64,000 bases of DNA from contig BROE01000005.1 in the NCBI GenBank assembly GCA_036571765.1, positions 5,196,155-5,260,154 on the forward strand. Reading direction: 5' to 3'. The notes beneath the pieces are model-generated. The model saw nothing but the letters and a program-made list of their open reading frames with translations. It was not told the origin of the DNA and did no database searches. Of the stretch, positions 1 through 11,798 are shown piece after piece. How positions within the stretch are numbered: the stretch's first letter is position 1; each line of letters begins with the position of its first letter. Position numbers and translations under genes: made by a program. The DNA comes from Plecoglossus altivelis (taxonomy: Eukaryota; Chordata; Actinopteri; Osmeriformes; Plecoglossidae).

Positions 1-110
1 AGGGAGGAGGAGGGAGGGAGGGAGGGAGGGGGAAGGAGGGAGGGGGAAGGAGGGAGGAGGGGGAAGAAGGGGGAAACAAGAGGAGGTAGAGAGAGATATG
101 AGCATGGCGA
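1..110. repeat. GGA-rich low-complexity tract
   Basis: Imperfect (GGA)n/(GGGA)n purine tract at the window edge. It continues in looser form through the first 1.5 kb. No exon or conserved protein is visible in 1-2100. Confidence 0.8.
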
Positions 111-385
111 CAAGGGGAAAGGGGGACCAGAGTGACAGAGCAATTTAAAGCAGAGAAGCAGCCAAGGCTTTTTCTGAGGGCTTTCAACTCTTTTCCCTTT
201 TTTTCCTGTTCAGGTCCACGCTTGCGTTTACCGTTTGCCCTTGATGTGTTTCCAGGGGAACGTTAAGTCCTTTAACGACTTTTCCAGGGCGTCCATTCAG
301 GGCTGATCAGGGACACGTCCAGGTGACGTCATCCAGGCCAGCAGTAACTTTGGTCTGGACAAGAGAGGGCAGAGTTAGAGTGTGT

Positions 386-493
386 GGGTGTATGTGTATG
401 TGTGTGTGTGTGTGTGTGGGGGGGGGGGTGTTAGTTATGCTGGGGGCGGAACAGGAGGAGACTGTGCTTAAGTGGAAAGGTTTCCCACGAGAG

Positions 494-535
<42 letters not shown>

Positions 536-760
536 GAAGAGAGAGACACATAGAGAGAGAGGGAGAGAGACACATAGAGAGAGAGGGAGAGAGACACATA
601 GAGAGAGAGAGATAGGGAGAGAGAGGGAGACAGACAGAGAGGGAAGGGATCTAACTAAGACTAGGACTAAAGGAGAGATAGAGGGAGAGAGACAGAGAAA
701 CACAGAGAGAGGCAGAGTGGTAGAAAGAGATACAGAGACAGGGAAAGATACCGAGACGGA
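386..760. repeat. GT then GA microsatellite cluster
   Basis: A (TG)n run at about 386-418 is followed by a poly-G stretch and then (GA)n with interspersed GACACATA units to about 760. The open frames across it are Ser/Leu or Glu/Arg low-complexity strings and are not genes. Confidence 0.8.
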
Positions 761-1269
761 GAGAGAAGATGAAGAGGGCCAGAGGACAGAAAGAGAGAGG
801 GCGAGGTAGAGGAGAAGAGAGCTGTTTGTCAGTCCGATCTCAAAACAGAGGAGGGAGCGGGGAGGTGTGCGTGGAGCCAGGGGGCTGGAGATCACGGGAA
901 GGTACCTCGCCGTGGGAGGAGGAGGAGGGTTGGGCTGCTGGGGGAGGGGCGGGAGGGGGGGAGGCGGGGTGTAATGGGAAGAGGGGATTGGCTAAGGAGA
1001 GGATGTATAGAGAGAGTAACAGGGGTCTTTTGCCATCGCGCTCCACGCTTAGCCTGCGCTGACGGACTTGTCGTCCTGAAGCCCTGAATGATTTATGGAA
1101 GGGAGACGTGACAGTGCAGAGGGCAGCCAGGCGGGGCCTGATGAACTAGAAGAGGGAGGGAGGACAAGCAACTCTCTATTATTCATCACTCAAGAAGAGA
1201 GCAGAGTAGGAGCATGGATGGGATGGGAGAGGAGGAGAGGAAGGGAGGAGGAGAGGAAGGGAGGAGAGG

Positions 1270-1425
1270 CGGAGGAGATATTTTTACACACTATTTGGGA
1301 AGGGGTTGGAATGGGAGGGCGAGGAGGAGGAGCGGAAGAGAGGAGCAGAGGAAGGACGGGCTGAGGAGGAGATATTTTTACACGCTACTTGCGTAGCGTT
1401 TGGAACGGGAGGGGGGGAGAAGGAG
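1270..1425. repeat. Degenerate ~94-bp direct repeat
   Basis: The motif GATATTTTTACAC followed by a GGAA-rich segment appears at about 1277 and again at about 1371. This is an imperfect two-copy direct repeat in purine-rich DNA. No gene is seen. Confidence 0.5.
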
Positions 1426-2130
1426 GGGAGGAGGAGCGAGGTGATGAAAGAGATGGTTTTCCACACCAGTTTGTTCTCTACGTACAGCATGTCCTTAAGG
1501 AGAATCTTACATGTTTAGTGTGCTGTGAATGTGGTTGTACTCCCCTATGTACCCTCTGTATTGCTGCGAGGGGAGCAGACAGAGGGCACACACACACACA
1601 CACACACTTACACACACACACTTACACACACTACCTGGGACTCCTTGAGACAACCTCAGCTGCTAGCTTCGTCCACAAAGTCCCAGAGCCCAGGCGTCGC
1701 TCTGTGGGAGAGGTCATGGATCTGGCCCTGTCACAGTGCTACAACTGCGTGCTGTGTGATTTCATGTGTTGCCCGGCGACCCCCGCCCTCCGCCAGCCTG
1801 CGACCCCTCCCGCCCCCACCCCCACCGCCACCCCCACCCACCCTTTGCCCTACTGTTTTGTTGCCCTTTTAAAAATTGAACGGCGCTCATATTAAGATCG
1901 CGTTAGGAAAAGATTCTTCTGCCTTCGATCTGACACATCCAATCTCCTCGTGGCTCCTGACAGAGCTGGGGGGGAGGGAGAGGGGAGGAGGGGGGGTGGA
2001 GGGAGAGGGGGAGAAGGGGGGGAGGAGCTTTAATAGTTATTAACAAAACATACAACATTGATGACCCGGGGGGGTCCGACATTGGAAGATACTGTGAATC
2101 ATACACCTGAGTGCTGTCTACTCAGCCGCC

Positions 2131-2462
2131 GTCGTGTGTGTGTCTGCATGTATGTGGAGTGTGTGTCTGCATGTATGTGGAGTGTGTGTGTGTCTGCATG
2201 TATGTGGAGTGTGTATGTGTCTGCATGTATGTGGAGTGTGTGTGTCTGCATGTCTGTGGAGTGTGTGTGTGTCTGCATGTCTGTGGAGTGTGTATGTGTC
2301 TGCATGTATGTGGAGTGTGTGTGTGTGTCTGCATGTCTGTGGAGTGTGTGTGTCTGCATGTCTGTGGAGTGTGTGTGTGTCTGCATGTATGTGGAGTGTG
2401 TGTGTCTGCATGTCTGTGGAGTGTGTGTGTGTCTGCATGTCTGTGGAGTGTGTGTGTGTGAC
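2131..2462. repeat. GT-rich minisatellite, ~20-28 bp units
   Basis: Repeated units of the form GTGTCTGCATGTATGTGGAG with variable GT spacers, more than ten copies. The unit alternates ATGTATG and ATGTCTG variants. It produces open frames in several phases, all Cys/Val or His/Thr repeats, which I regard as spurious. Confidence 0.85.
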
Positions 2463-3055
2463 ACGTCTCACGCGTGTGTTAGAAGCCGGCGTCTGTTCTT
2501 CCATTCCAAAATTCCCTTTTGTGAGAATAACAACAAGAGGAAATGAAACAACACGGTTCTTTCCTCCGCTACCATTGTTTTCTTTTCCATAACCTGATGC
2601 TTCCCCGCTTCAAATCTTGATAGATGATTCTTTTTGCTGCCTGTCAGTGGCGGTATAATAGAGCGCATTTGAAAAGGCTCAACACTTTATGGATTATCCC
2701 AGCGTTCGTCTGACAGGTATCCCATCGTACAAAAAAACAGGAGCCTCGCAGGAGGCTTTCTGATATTTGTTCCTCCTCTCTGCTCTCTCTCCATTCCTCC
2801 TCCCCGCTGGTCTCCCAGCCTCTCCGTCTGCGGTGTCAGTGCGATTCTATCCACGTCTTTCTCACGTCGTATAGAGGCTCTGCAGAGGAGAGAGGCCCAT
2901 CAGTTCGCAAGGCCTCATGTATATTTATTTGTCTTGGGCAGTTAAAGGCATGTTGGATGAAACTCAGGCTGTCGTGTCGCGAACAACCGTCGGTCTCTGA
3001 TGGGCTGAGGAAAAGCCATCTCCGATAATGGCTAACTCATCTAAAGTCATTAGGT
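2463..3055. other. No gene seen in this stretch
   Basis: Unique-looking DNA between repeats. No splice-bounded open frame or recognisable protein was found on either strand. Confidence 0.4.
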
Positions 3056-3240
3056 GTGTGTGACCGTGTGTGTGTGTGTGTGTATGTGTGTGTGTGACTG
3101 TGTGTGTGTGCGTGTGTGTGTATGTGTGTGCCTGTGTGTGTGTGTGTGACTATGTGTGTGACTGTGTGTGTGAGTGTGTGTGTGACTGTGTGTGTGTGTG
3201 TGACTGTGTGTGTGACTGTGTGTGTGTGTGTGTGAGTGTA
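3056..3240. repeat. GT microsatellite with GACTGTGT units
   Basis: Compound (TG)n array interrupted by ACTG. A GA-rich array follows at 3426-3535. Confidence 0.8.
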
Positions 3241-3489
3241 CGAGGGACTGGAGAGAGGGGAGGGGTGTGGTTGTTAGGAGAGGGAGGTGGAATTGAATGT
3301 TGTGAGGAGAATGAAAATGGGAGAGGCAGCGACAGAAGGGGAGAGAGCAGGGAAGGAGAGCGAGAGAGACACGAGATCAAAATGAAACGTGCCGTGATGC
3401 CGCTGCACACGAACACAGCATCGTAAAGAGAGAGAGAGAGCGAGAAAGAGAGATAGAGAGAGACAGAGAGGGAGAGAAGGAGGGGGAGG

Positions 3490-3521
<32 letters not shown>

Positions 3522-3875
3522 AAGAGAGAGAGCGTGCTCTGCAGACCTGATTCCCCTGGCTGAGGTATATACATCGATACCACTTGATTTTGCCCCATCT
3601 TGGTAATAATGGGGTTTCAATGAGGCATCAAATGAGTTCTGCTCCGGCGGAATCACGACTCAGCACTATGTCGGACGACTGCTGCTGCTGACTGGCTCAA
3701 ACACCGACCCTGCATCAACAACCCACTGACAAGAAGCCAGGAAGGACAGACAGCTCTTAAGTGGGTGCGTTTCTGACTCTGTGTGTGTGTGTGTGTGTTT
3801 GTGTGTGGGCGTGTGCATGTGTTCTCCCTCATCACTCTTGCACGACTCATAAAACCTCTGTGGGCTGGTATGCCT

Positions 3876-4374
3876 CCACAGGGCCTGGCCCCTGCCCCCT
3901 CCACAGGGCCTGGCCCCTGCCCCCTCCACAGGGCCTGGCCCCTGCCCCCTGCACAGGGCCTGGCCCCTGCCCAGGACATCCACAGGGCCTGGCCCCTGCC
4001 CTCTCCACAGGGCCTGGCCCCTGCCCCCTCCACAGGGCCTGGCCCCTGCCCAGGACATCCACAGGGCCTGGCCCCTGCCCCCTCCACAGGGCCTGGCCCC
4101 TGCCCCCTCCACAGGGCCTGGCCCCTGCCCCCTCCACAGGGCCTGGCCCCTGCCCTCTCCACAGGGCCTGGCCCCTGCCCAGGACATCCACAGGGCCTGG
4201 CCCCTGCCCAGGACATCCACAGGGCCTGGCCCCTGCCCCCTCCACAGGGCCTGGCCCCTGCCCTCTCCACAGGGCCTGGCCCCTGCCCCCTCCACAGGGC
4301 CTGGCCCCTGCCCAGGACATCCACAGGGCCCGGCCCCTGCCCCCTCCACAGGGCCCGGCCCCTGCCCCCTCCAT
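3876..4374. repeat. 25-bp GC-rich minisatellite, 19 units
   Basis: Nineteen head-to-tail units beginning CCACAGGGCCTGGCCCCTG. Most are 25 bp; several are a 29-bp variant in which the CCCCTCC segment is replaced by CCAGGACATCC. The last two units carry CCCGG instead of CCTGG. Because 25 is not a multiple of three and the unit lacks stops, long open frames exist in several phases on both strands; these are by-products of the repeat. Confidence 0.95.
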
Positions 4375-5019
4375 TCAGCTTCACGCAACGCTGAACAAAA
4401 CACACAGCTGAAACCACGAGCTTCATTCACTGTCAGATCTATAACATCTAAAGAGATTAGATTACTACTCTTGCACACCCTGGCCATGTGTGTGTGTCCA
4501 TGACTGTATGTGTGTGTGACTGTGTGACTGTGTGCGTCGGTAACTGTTTAACCTTGTGCATGTGTCACTGTGTGGCTGTGTATGTGTGTTTGTGTGAAAC
4601 GTGTGTGTCTGTGGTCACAACCGTGGCTGTCTGCGTTTGACTATGTCAACATATAAGCGCTGGTGGTGGTGTTAATGAATTCCTTACAATGGATTCACTT
4701 GTGTGGGTGCTCTGCTCAAGGCACTGGGAATTGAGAGACTGGAAAAAACAGAACGGTTTAGGAAACTGAAAACGTGTGTAACCAAGGCTGAAAGAACGAC
4801 GACTTCTCCTTGACCGAACTACAAAGCATGGAACTAAAAACCACCTAAAAAAAAAACCCCAGTTTGTTTTCTGACTGCGGTTTTGAGTGGCTGGTGTGTT
4901 TCCTTACATGACTGATTACTGCCCCCTACTGGCCAAGGAGGATACCTGTAGTGACAGACTCTTCTAATCCTCCAGCGGATAGGAAATATAACCACAGAAG
5001 AGACTCAGAAAACCACTGC
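4375..5019. other. Intergenic stretch, no gene recognised
   Basis: Contains short GT-rich patches (about 4490-4610) and otherwise plain DNA. It lies just downstream of the probable 3' end of the minus-strand ppp1r13l transcript. Confidence 0.4.
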
Positions 5020-5025
5020 TTTATT
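5020..5025 (-). terminator. ppp1r13l: Candidate poly(A) signal for ppp1r13l
   Basis: AATAAA on the minus strand, about 880 bases past the stop codon at 5906. A second AATAAA lies at 5067-5072, slightly nearer the stop. Either could end the transcript; no cDNA evidence is available here. Confidence 0.4.
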
Positions 5026-5905
5026 TCAGAAGTATCCATATACTGTTTGACATCTCACAAAATGTTTTTATTCATTGTGTAACATTTTTGTCATGCAAAG
5101 TGCCGTTCAACTAAACTCTTAGAAACACACATACACACACACACACACATACATACACACACCGAAAACACAAATCCACCAACAGATGATATTCGCTATA
5201 AAGACGTTTCTTTCCAGACTCAGATCAGATAAAGTCTACGTTACAGCATGACACAAAAACACCTTTCAAATTAAAATGGACATTGCGGTTATTATGATCC
5301 TAGTTATTTGATGGAATACAATGATTCTTTTATGAAACCTAAGCCATTATTCCAAGTTAACAGAAGTATAATACTCTTGTATTAAGTCAAGCAATGTCAG
5401 TAGACACAACCAATAAGCAATGGAAGGAAATCATTCTGAAAGTTCCAAAGCAGTAAGGCACATAATAAAACGTCTAACCTTAACAGTAGGTGAGTTTAAC
5501 ATCCCTTATGTCATAAATGGTTTACAAGGACCAATCATATACGGAGACACTGACACGACCGGTCTCTGAGGACCAATCACAGGAGCAGATGCTGACCCAG
5601 CACCGTAGACCAGACACAATGGAATACTGCCGCTTCCAGGGGCATCCAAACACACAGAGCTCCTCAGAGAGTCCTTTCAGTTGTGCTTCACTACAGCAGC
5701 TGGGAGGCCCTGGCCCTCGAAACAAACAGCCCGCACTGGCACACCCATTACAGCGGATACACCTTGATAAAGACATACCTGTACCATGGCCAAGCAGAAC
5801 AACAAGATAACCTCAATGTTCCTCTCTGATTAGGCTGACATGCTGTTGATAAGGTTATCATCATTCCCAGACGCAGCTCTTCTTCAGTAACATCTCCTCG
5901 CTGAA

Positions 5906-6059
5906 CTAGCAGAGCGATTTAGGACGAACTTTGGGGAAAAGCTGCAGGATAAAAAAAAAAAGAGGACACTTTGAATCGCTTTGATGACACTATTACTCAA
6001 ACGCGTTTGGAACCAGGCAACCTGACCTGTGTGTGTGTCTGCGTGCGTGCGTGCGTGCG

Positions 6060-6105
<46 letters not shown>

Positions 6106-6316
6106 TCTGGTCTCTCGCTCACCCCAAAGTAGTTGTTGGGGACGAAGCCCTCCCGGCCGCAGAGCGAAGCCCACCACCAGTCCACCCCCTCAGCCTTCTG
6201 CAGGATGGTCACCATGTCTCCCTCCTTGAAGCTCAGCTCGTCTGGAGCCTGGGAGGAGTAGCCCCACAGGGCGTACACCACCCCACTGTTCTCCACACCC
6301 ATGGCCTCCTCCACAC
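5906..6316 (-). CDS. ppp1r13l: ppp1r13l last two exons: SH3 domain and C-terminus
   Basis: Exon 6316-6123 encodes the SH3 domain, from GVVYALWGYSS through DELSFKEGD and the WWWASL tryptophan cluster to GFVPNNYFG. The final 36 nt (5941-5906) encode LFPKVRPKSLC and a TAG. In the iASPP family this SH3 packs on the ankyrins and contacts the p53 core domain. A (GA)n microsatellite (6061-6104) lies in the short intron between them. Spurious open frames run from the SH3 exon into this repeat. Confidence 0.92.
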
Positions 6317-9300
6317 CTGGACACACACACACAGGGAAGATGGAACAATTACGCTAAAGGGTGCGTCCTGTGTCACCGTGTGCCTGTGTGTGTCGGTTTG
6401 TGGGTGAGCGCGTGCGTGTTTGTGTGTGCGTGTTTCTGCGTGTGAGCAAGTGTGTGTGTATTTGTGGGTATGTACGTGCGTAACTTGGTGTGTGCGCGTG
6501 CCTGTGTATGTGTGTGTTTGTGTGTGCGTGCGTACGTGTCTGTCTATGTTTGTGTCTGCATGTGTGCGTCTGCATTTGTGTGTCTGCATGAGTGCGTCTG
6601 CATGTGTGTGTCTGCATGTGTGCGTCTGCATGTGTGTGTGTGTGTGTGCTCCCTCCTCACCCCTCAGGAAGCTCTCACACTCCTCAAAGCCCACAGCGTA
6701 GGGGTCGCACTTCTGCGAGGCAGAAGCTCCGTCGCTCTCCGTCACGGCCATGACGGCGGCACCGTTCCTCACCAGGAACTCACACAGCGGTTGGTCGTTA
6801 CAGGACGCTGCGCAGTGCAGGGGTGTCCTGTGATGGGGGAGGTAGGGGGGGGGAGGGGAAGAAGGGGGAGGGAGAGGAGGACCACTGCTCAGAGATGCCA
6901 CGCAACTCTACTCAACCAGCCCCACAGAACCACCTGGATCAACAACAACACATGGAACAACATGTGTGTGTGTGTGTGTGCGCATTACCATCCGTGGCTG
7001 TCGGGAGCGCTGACGTTGGCACCGATGCGAACCAGGAAGTCCACCACACTGTAGTGCCCTCCACAGATGGCGTTGTGGAGGGCAGTGATGCCCTCGTCGT
7101 TAGGCTGGCTGGGATCACTCATCTACAGGGACGAAGATAGCAGGTGAACTCTGGTCATGGGATCAAACTACACATAGACAGGGAGCAGGGTGACACACAC
7201 ACACACACACACACACACCTCCTGCACAGCCCGCTGCACGGTCTCCAGTTCTCCCACCAGGGATCCGTCCAGCAACAGAACCAGTGGGCTCAGTCGGGCT
7301 CTGCGTCCAGAGCGCTTATGGTCGCGGCTGGAGTTTCGTAGAATCGAATGGTAACCCTGGCAACACCAACCACATCCAATTTCAGGTCAACACATCAGGA
7401 AATTGGGGAGTGAGAACCATTGGAACCAGGAGAGAATCCTATCCTACCCTGTAATCTGCAGGTATGGGGGTGCTGGTGATGGGGGCTGGGTCCGGAGAAG
7501 AGGGGGCGGAGCTTTCCTCTCCCTCGGACGAGCTGCTGTTCTCACTCCCCGCATCCCCTTTGCGGTGCAGGTGCTTCCTGTGGAACAGCTTGTTGATGAT
7601 CTGCTTGTACTGATTGGGGGGCTGGACGCCGGACTTCTTCTGAGGCTGGGACGGGTCCATGGAGCCGCGTCTCTTCAGGGCGCGGGGGATCTCGGCCCGG
7701 ATGCGAAGCAGCTCCTCCAGGTCTGGGATCACCTGGTCCTGGACCTCGTAATCCACCACCGGATGCAGCCGCGTGGGGCTGAGAGGCCGGGGGGCGGGGG
7801 CCTCAAGCCCGGCCTCCGAGACGGGAGGGGCTGGAACCGGGGGCTGCAGCTGAGGATCCAGCCTCGCTAACTCAGGGTCCACATTCACAGGGTTCAGCAC
7901 TACACATCACACACACATCACACACACATCACATTACACACACATCATTGTGTTTGATGACCACTGTAGACACTGACCAGTATAATATGTAAAGGTTACA
8001 TTGTAATAGGTACAACAAGTCGCACGTTACCTTCTCCGTAGTACACGGGCTGCCTCTGCTCTGGAGGCTGGGGCTGAGGCTGGGACTGGGGCTGAGGCTG
8101 AGGCTGGGGCTGGGGATGGAGCTGCATTAGGTACTCTCGTGGCTGGGGCAGAGGCAGGAGCGGAGGCTGGGGATGGAACTGAGCCTGAATCATAGACTTG
8201 AGATGGCGGTAGAGACCCATGTCCGCCACGCCCTCCATGGCTCTGGGGTGGCATGTGGAGGCTGAGACCCAGTGGGGGTTCTGCAGCCTCATGATGACAG
8301 ACAGGGGGATGGGGCGGCGTGGCCGCGACTGGGGGGCCATGGGGGGGATGGAGATGCGGGAGATGATGGGAGGGGGGTGGTAGGGGGACTGGCTGGAGGG
8401 GGCGAGGTCTGGGGGCACCGAGATGCGTGTGTTGGGTGGGAGAGTCGCGTAGGGGCCATGAGGGGAGAACGGCATGGCTTCCTGAGGAACAGGAAGCAAA
8501 GGGTTAATGCACAGCCTGAAAGGAAAATGTTTTATTTCACAAGAGTTTTCCTGTTCAAACACCCGACATTCAGGCAGGCACACACAGGCACACACGCACA
8601 CACACACACACAGGCGCACACACAGGCACACACACAGGCAAACACACAGGCACACACACAGGCACACACACACACCTTTTTTGAGGAGAGGGGAGGGCCG
8701 TCGAGGTTGGACTCTCTCCAGCTGCTGTTTGGCACCATCGGCCTCATCCACTCAGTCTCTGTAACAGGAAGGTGTGATGTTAACAGCGCAAAGTTCACAC
8801 GGTGTCTTGGCAACGCCGCACACCTCTTCCTAGCAACGCCACGCACGGCTTCCTAGCAACGCCACGCACGGCTTCCTAGCAACGCCACGCACGGCTTCCT
8901 AGCAACGCCACGCACGGCCAATCAATCTACGGTGCTGCTCTCTCTCAATGCTCATACCTCCAACTAAGGCTGGCTGACTGTGAGAGTTGTATTCAGTCCC
9001 TATTCATGAGTGTGCGCCGTGGAAATGCTTTCACGGTGGTTCGGCAGCATTGTGGTGGTCAGAGTCACGAAAAGCTCTGTATCGACTCAGGGACATCTCT
9101 GCTAGCAGGCCCGGTGGACAACAACTATACCGTCCAGTGCAACGACGATATCTCCATAACTTAACTAACATTCAGCAATAGCGACGAGTGCAACATTGAA
9201 CACTTTTGTGGGTGGAGTCCCTTCGCCAGACAGCTGAACAACATGCAGCATGTAATGTGCTTTCACTGTGGTGCAAGAAGACAGATCGTCCACATGTGCA

Positions 9301-9534
9301 GCCTTAAGCGGTGTAGGTTCATGCACCATGTACACACACGCCGGTGCATTTTTCCTGCTGTGTGTGAGTGAGTAGAACTCACTATCGTAGGTGTGGTGAG
9401 TTTTCTTCTCATATGACATGTCCAGATCTGTCTCATTCCACTTGGCAGGGTTCTTTGGCCTTTGCAAACTATCATCTGCGAGAGAGAGAGAGAGAGAGAG
9501 CGAGAGGGAGAGAAAAGACGAGAGAGCGAGAGAC

Positions 9535-9576
<42 letters not shown>

Positions 9577-11039
9577 TGAGAATAACAGAGTGTGAGAGAG
9601 ACATAAATAAAAAGTGTGTGAGAGAGAGAGCAGTAGAGAGAGTATGGGAATAACAGAGAGAGTGTGAGAGAAACAGAGAGAGAGAGAGAGACATAGAGAG
9701 ACATAGAGAGAGGGGGGGGGAGAAAGTGAGAGAGGGAGAGAGAGAGGGAGAGAGAGAGAGTGAATGTGAATTCCGACACAATGGCACACTGTATAGGCAG
9801 GGTGAAGACAGAGTTTGGACTGCTGTATACAAGCCATGCCACAGTCAACACTCACCAGCTGATTTGAACGGGACAAAGTTACGGGGCAGTGTGCTGGATG
9901 CTGATTGGCTGCTGAAGCGGATAGGGGAGGGGCTTCTGTCCTGCTGCGGCGACATGCGTCCCTTTTGTTTGGAGTCGAACCGGGCCAACAAAGAGGGGGA
10001 GGGGTGTGCCATGGTCCGATATGATTGGTCGTAGGAGGGAATATTGGAGATGGAGGAGGATCCTGATTCCATGGAACTGACAGAGCCAGAGGGGCTTCTG
10101 CTGTAATGCTGCGTGCGCCTCTGGAGGTGAGGGGATTGGTTGGGAGGGGTCAAGTGACCGTAGGAGTAAGTGGTGTCAGAGCCGGTGCGAGGGGAGGTGG
10201 AGTAGATGTCCCTACGGACCTGAGGGGGGGTGACCTGGTGGGGGGAAAACATGGGGGACGAGGGCCGGTTTCTGCTGCTAGAGATGAGGGAGTCCCTGGA
10301 GGCTGAGCTGGGGGAGTAGGGCATCGAGGAGCCACCGCCAGTGCTGGACTCTCTGAAGATGGGGCTGGAGATGGCAGGGGTGGGGCTAGAGGTGGCAGGG
10401 GTGGGGCTAAAGATAGCAGGGGTGGGGCTAGAGATGGTAGGGGTGGAGCTGGAGGAACTGGACTGACTGGCAGACTGCAGGGAGGCAGAGTGCAAAGGCG
10501 TCAGGGACGTTACACAGACAGGCACTCCTACGCTACACTGACACACACACACACACACAACACAGACATACACGCACAGTACACAGACACACACACACAC
10601 ACACAAACACAGACAACAGACACACACACGACACACACACAGCACAGACACAAACACCGACAGCAGACACACACAATACAGACAGACAGACAGACAGACA
10701 GACAGACCGACAGACACACACGCACAAACACACACACACGCACGCACGCACACAGCTGGAACTTCTTCCACCCAGGCGTTCTGTTTGTACCTTGTGCACT
10801 GGTGTACTTGGGGTGACCTCCTGCAGGAGTGAGTTAAATTCTCTGGACAGCTCATCCGCTGTAGCCATGGAAGCATTCAGGTCTTCGTTCATGGCCTGAA
10901 CTGAACGTATTGAACAAAACACCAACACAAAAACCATAAGAACAGGGAAAGGAATGTTGGTGGACATGGCATAGATATGGAGATTAGAGACTTGGTACTC
11001 ACACAGCATGCTGCTGCCAAAGGTACCCTGTGAGCTCAT
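5906..11039 (-). CDS. ppp1r13l: iASPP, inhibitor of apoptosis-stimulating protein of p53 (PPP1R13L)
   Basis: iASPP binds p53-family proteins and PP1 through a C-terminal ankyrin-SH3 module and restrains p53-driven apoptosis. Coding exons in transcript order: 11039-11003, 10900-10791, 10474-9856, 9475-9383, 8758-8676, 8481-8031, 7899-7448, 7356-7219, 7122-6989, 6827-6661, 6316-6123, 5941-5906. All junctions are GT-AG, phases match throughout, and the sum is 2514 nt (837 codons plus stop), close to human iASPP (828). Family signatures seen are WNETDLDMSYEKK, WRESNLDG, RPLSPTRL, ALKRRGSM and the PP1-type RARL motif before the ankyrins. The ending LFPKVRPKSLC replaces the human Lys/Arg-rich tail. 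The start at 11039 is a choice: that exon (11062-11003) follows an acceptor and stays open upstream, so further 5' exons are possible. ASPP1/2 are less likely because the SH3 resembles iASPP best. Confidence 0.93.
6661..7356 (-). CDS. ppp1r13l: ppp1r13l ankyrin-repeat exons
   Basis: Three exons (7356-7219, 7122-6989, 6827-6661) encode RARLSPLVLLLDGSL, then the ankyrin signatures EGITALHNAICGGHYSVV and GWTPLHCAASCND, ending CDPYAVGFEECESFLRG. The order and exon phases match the iASPP ankyrin block. The first exon's donor is the first GT of a (GT)n microsatellite. Confidence 0.93.
7448..8481 (-). CDS. ppp1r13l: ppp1r13l proline-rich central exons
   Basis: Exons 8481-8031 and 7899-7448 encode a disordered, Pro/Gln-rich segment with a (PQ)n run like the one in human iASPP. 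It is followed by RPLSPTRL, IPRALKRRGSM and a KQIINKLFHR basic stretch. The phase 1 junction gives the codon for the Val in GEVLNPV. Confidence 0.9.
8580..8675. repeat. CA microsatellite abutting a splice donor
   Basis: (CA)n with CACACAGG interruptions. Read on the minus strand, it starts immediately at the donor of the ppp1r13l exon ending at 8676, so GTGTGTGTG is both donor and repeat. Confidence 0.85.
8806..8917. repeat. 23-bp tandem repeat in ppp1r13l intron
   Basis: Four near-identical 23-bp units of the type TAGCAACGCCACGCACGG plus CTTCC, starting at 8831, 8854, 8877 and 8900, with a degenerate leading copy at about 8806. Unlike the surrounding CA repeats it is CpG-rich. Confidence 0.85.
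9479..9765. repeat. GA microsatellite beside ppp1r13l exon
   Basis: A long (GA)n array with GAGTGTGA interruptions. On the minus strand it forms the polypyrimidine tract leading into the acceptor of exon 9475-9383. Confidence 0.85.
10535..10755. repeat. CA/GACA compound microsatellite
   Basis: (CA)n, GACACACA units and a (GACA)n run at about 10679-10712, inside the ppp1r13l intron between exons 10900-10791 and 10474-9856. Confidence 0.85.
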
Positions 11040-11062
11040 GGCTGTGTGGTGGTGTTTAGCTC

Positions 11063-11759
11063 CTGCTAAACAAATACGAGGAGAGAAAGGAGGGCAAGAG
11101 GTTAATATACAAACAAAGGGCATTGGGATTATTCACATCCAGTGGCTGTTCAACATTCAGCTATTAATCTATGCAGCTATTTGTTTTTGGCTCCACCGAC
11201 ACAAGATTCGACAAGTTGTCGCTCGCACGGTATACTTCACTGAATGTCCATCCAAACCCTTCATGTTTTCACCTAGTCTGCACAGTTTTTGGTCGACATT
11301 GAGTTAGACGATAGCTCCGTGACTCGATCAAACAGCTGTCTCCGGTTTCCTCAGAAGCTGTTAAATTTCTCCCGCATCGTCTCTCTTCTATGTACCTACC
11401 CTCCCCTCTGACTCTTTCCAGACACACCTTTCACCTGTTCTAACAAGACACAACACCTTGACATGCAATCATATTTCACCTAGCGTTGATCATTTTTACA
11501 TATCACTCGTACTGTATTATGCAAGGAATGTTGTCATATGAACCTTGACCAACCCCCTGAACACTCCTAAAACAACAATGGTCCAATCCACGCTCTGAAT
11601 CATCTCCAGTCATTGGATCGATCCATCTGTTCCCTGTGGTGATCTCAGATGACTACCCTCAGTGCTCATCCGCAGACAGGTGTTGCATACTAACTGCTAC
11701 TCTCACAGAGGACAGAACAAAGCAGGAACCCAACAAGCCTTAGACAGACAGAGACAGGC

Positions 11760-11798
<39 letters not shown>

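Noticed and set aside
2099..2592. Cys/Val-rich and His/Thr-rich frames over 100 residues
   Set aside because: They are translations of a GT/CA minisatellite.
3653..4487. Long Gly/Pro/Ala-rich frames (collagen-like GQGPGPVEGAG) on the minus strand and PGPCPLHRAW on the plus strand
   Set aside because: They are read-throughs of the 25-bp minisatellite in several phases at once, with no conserved domain or splice context.
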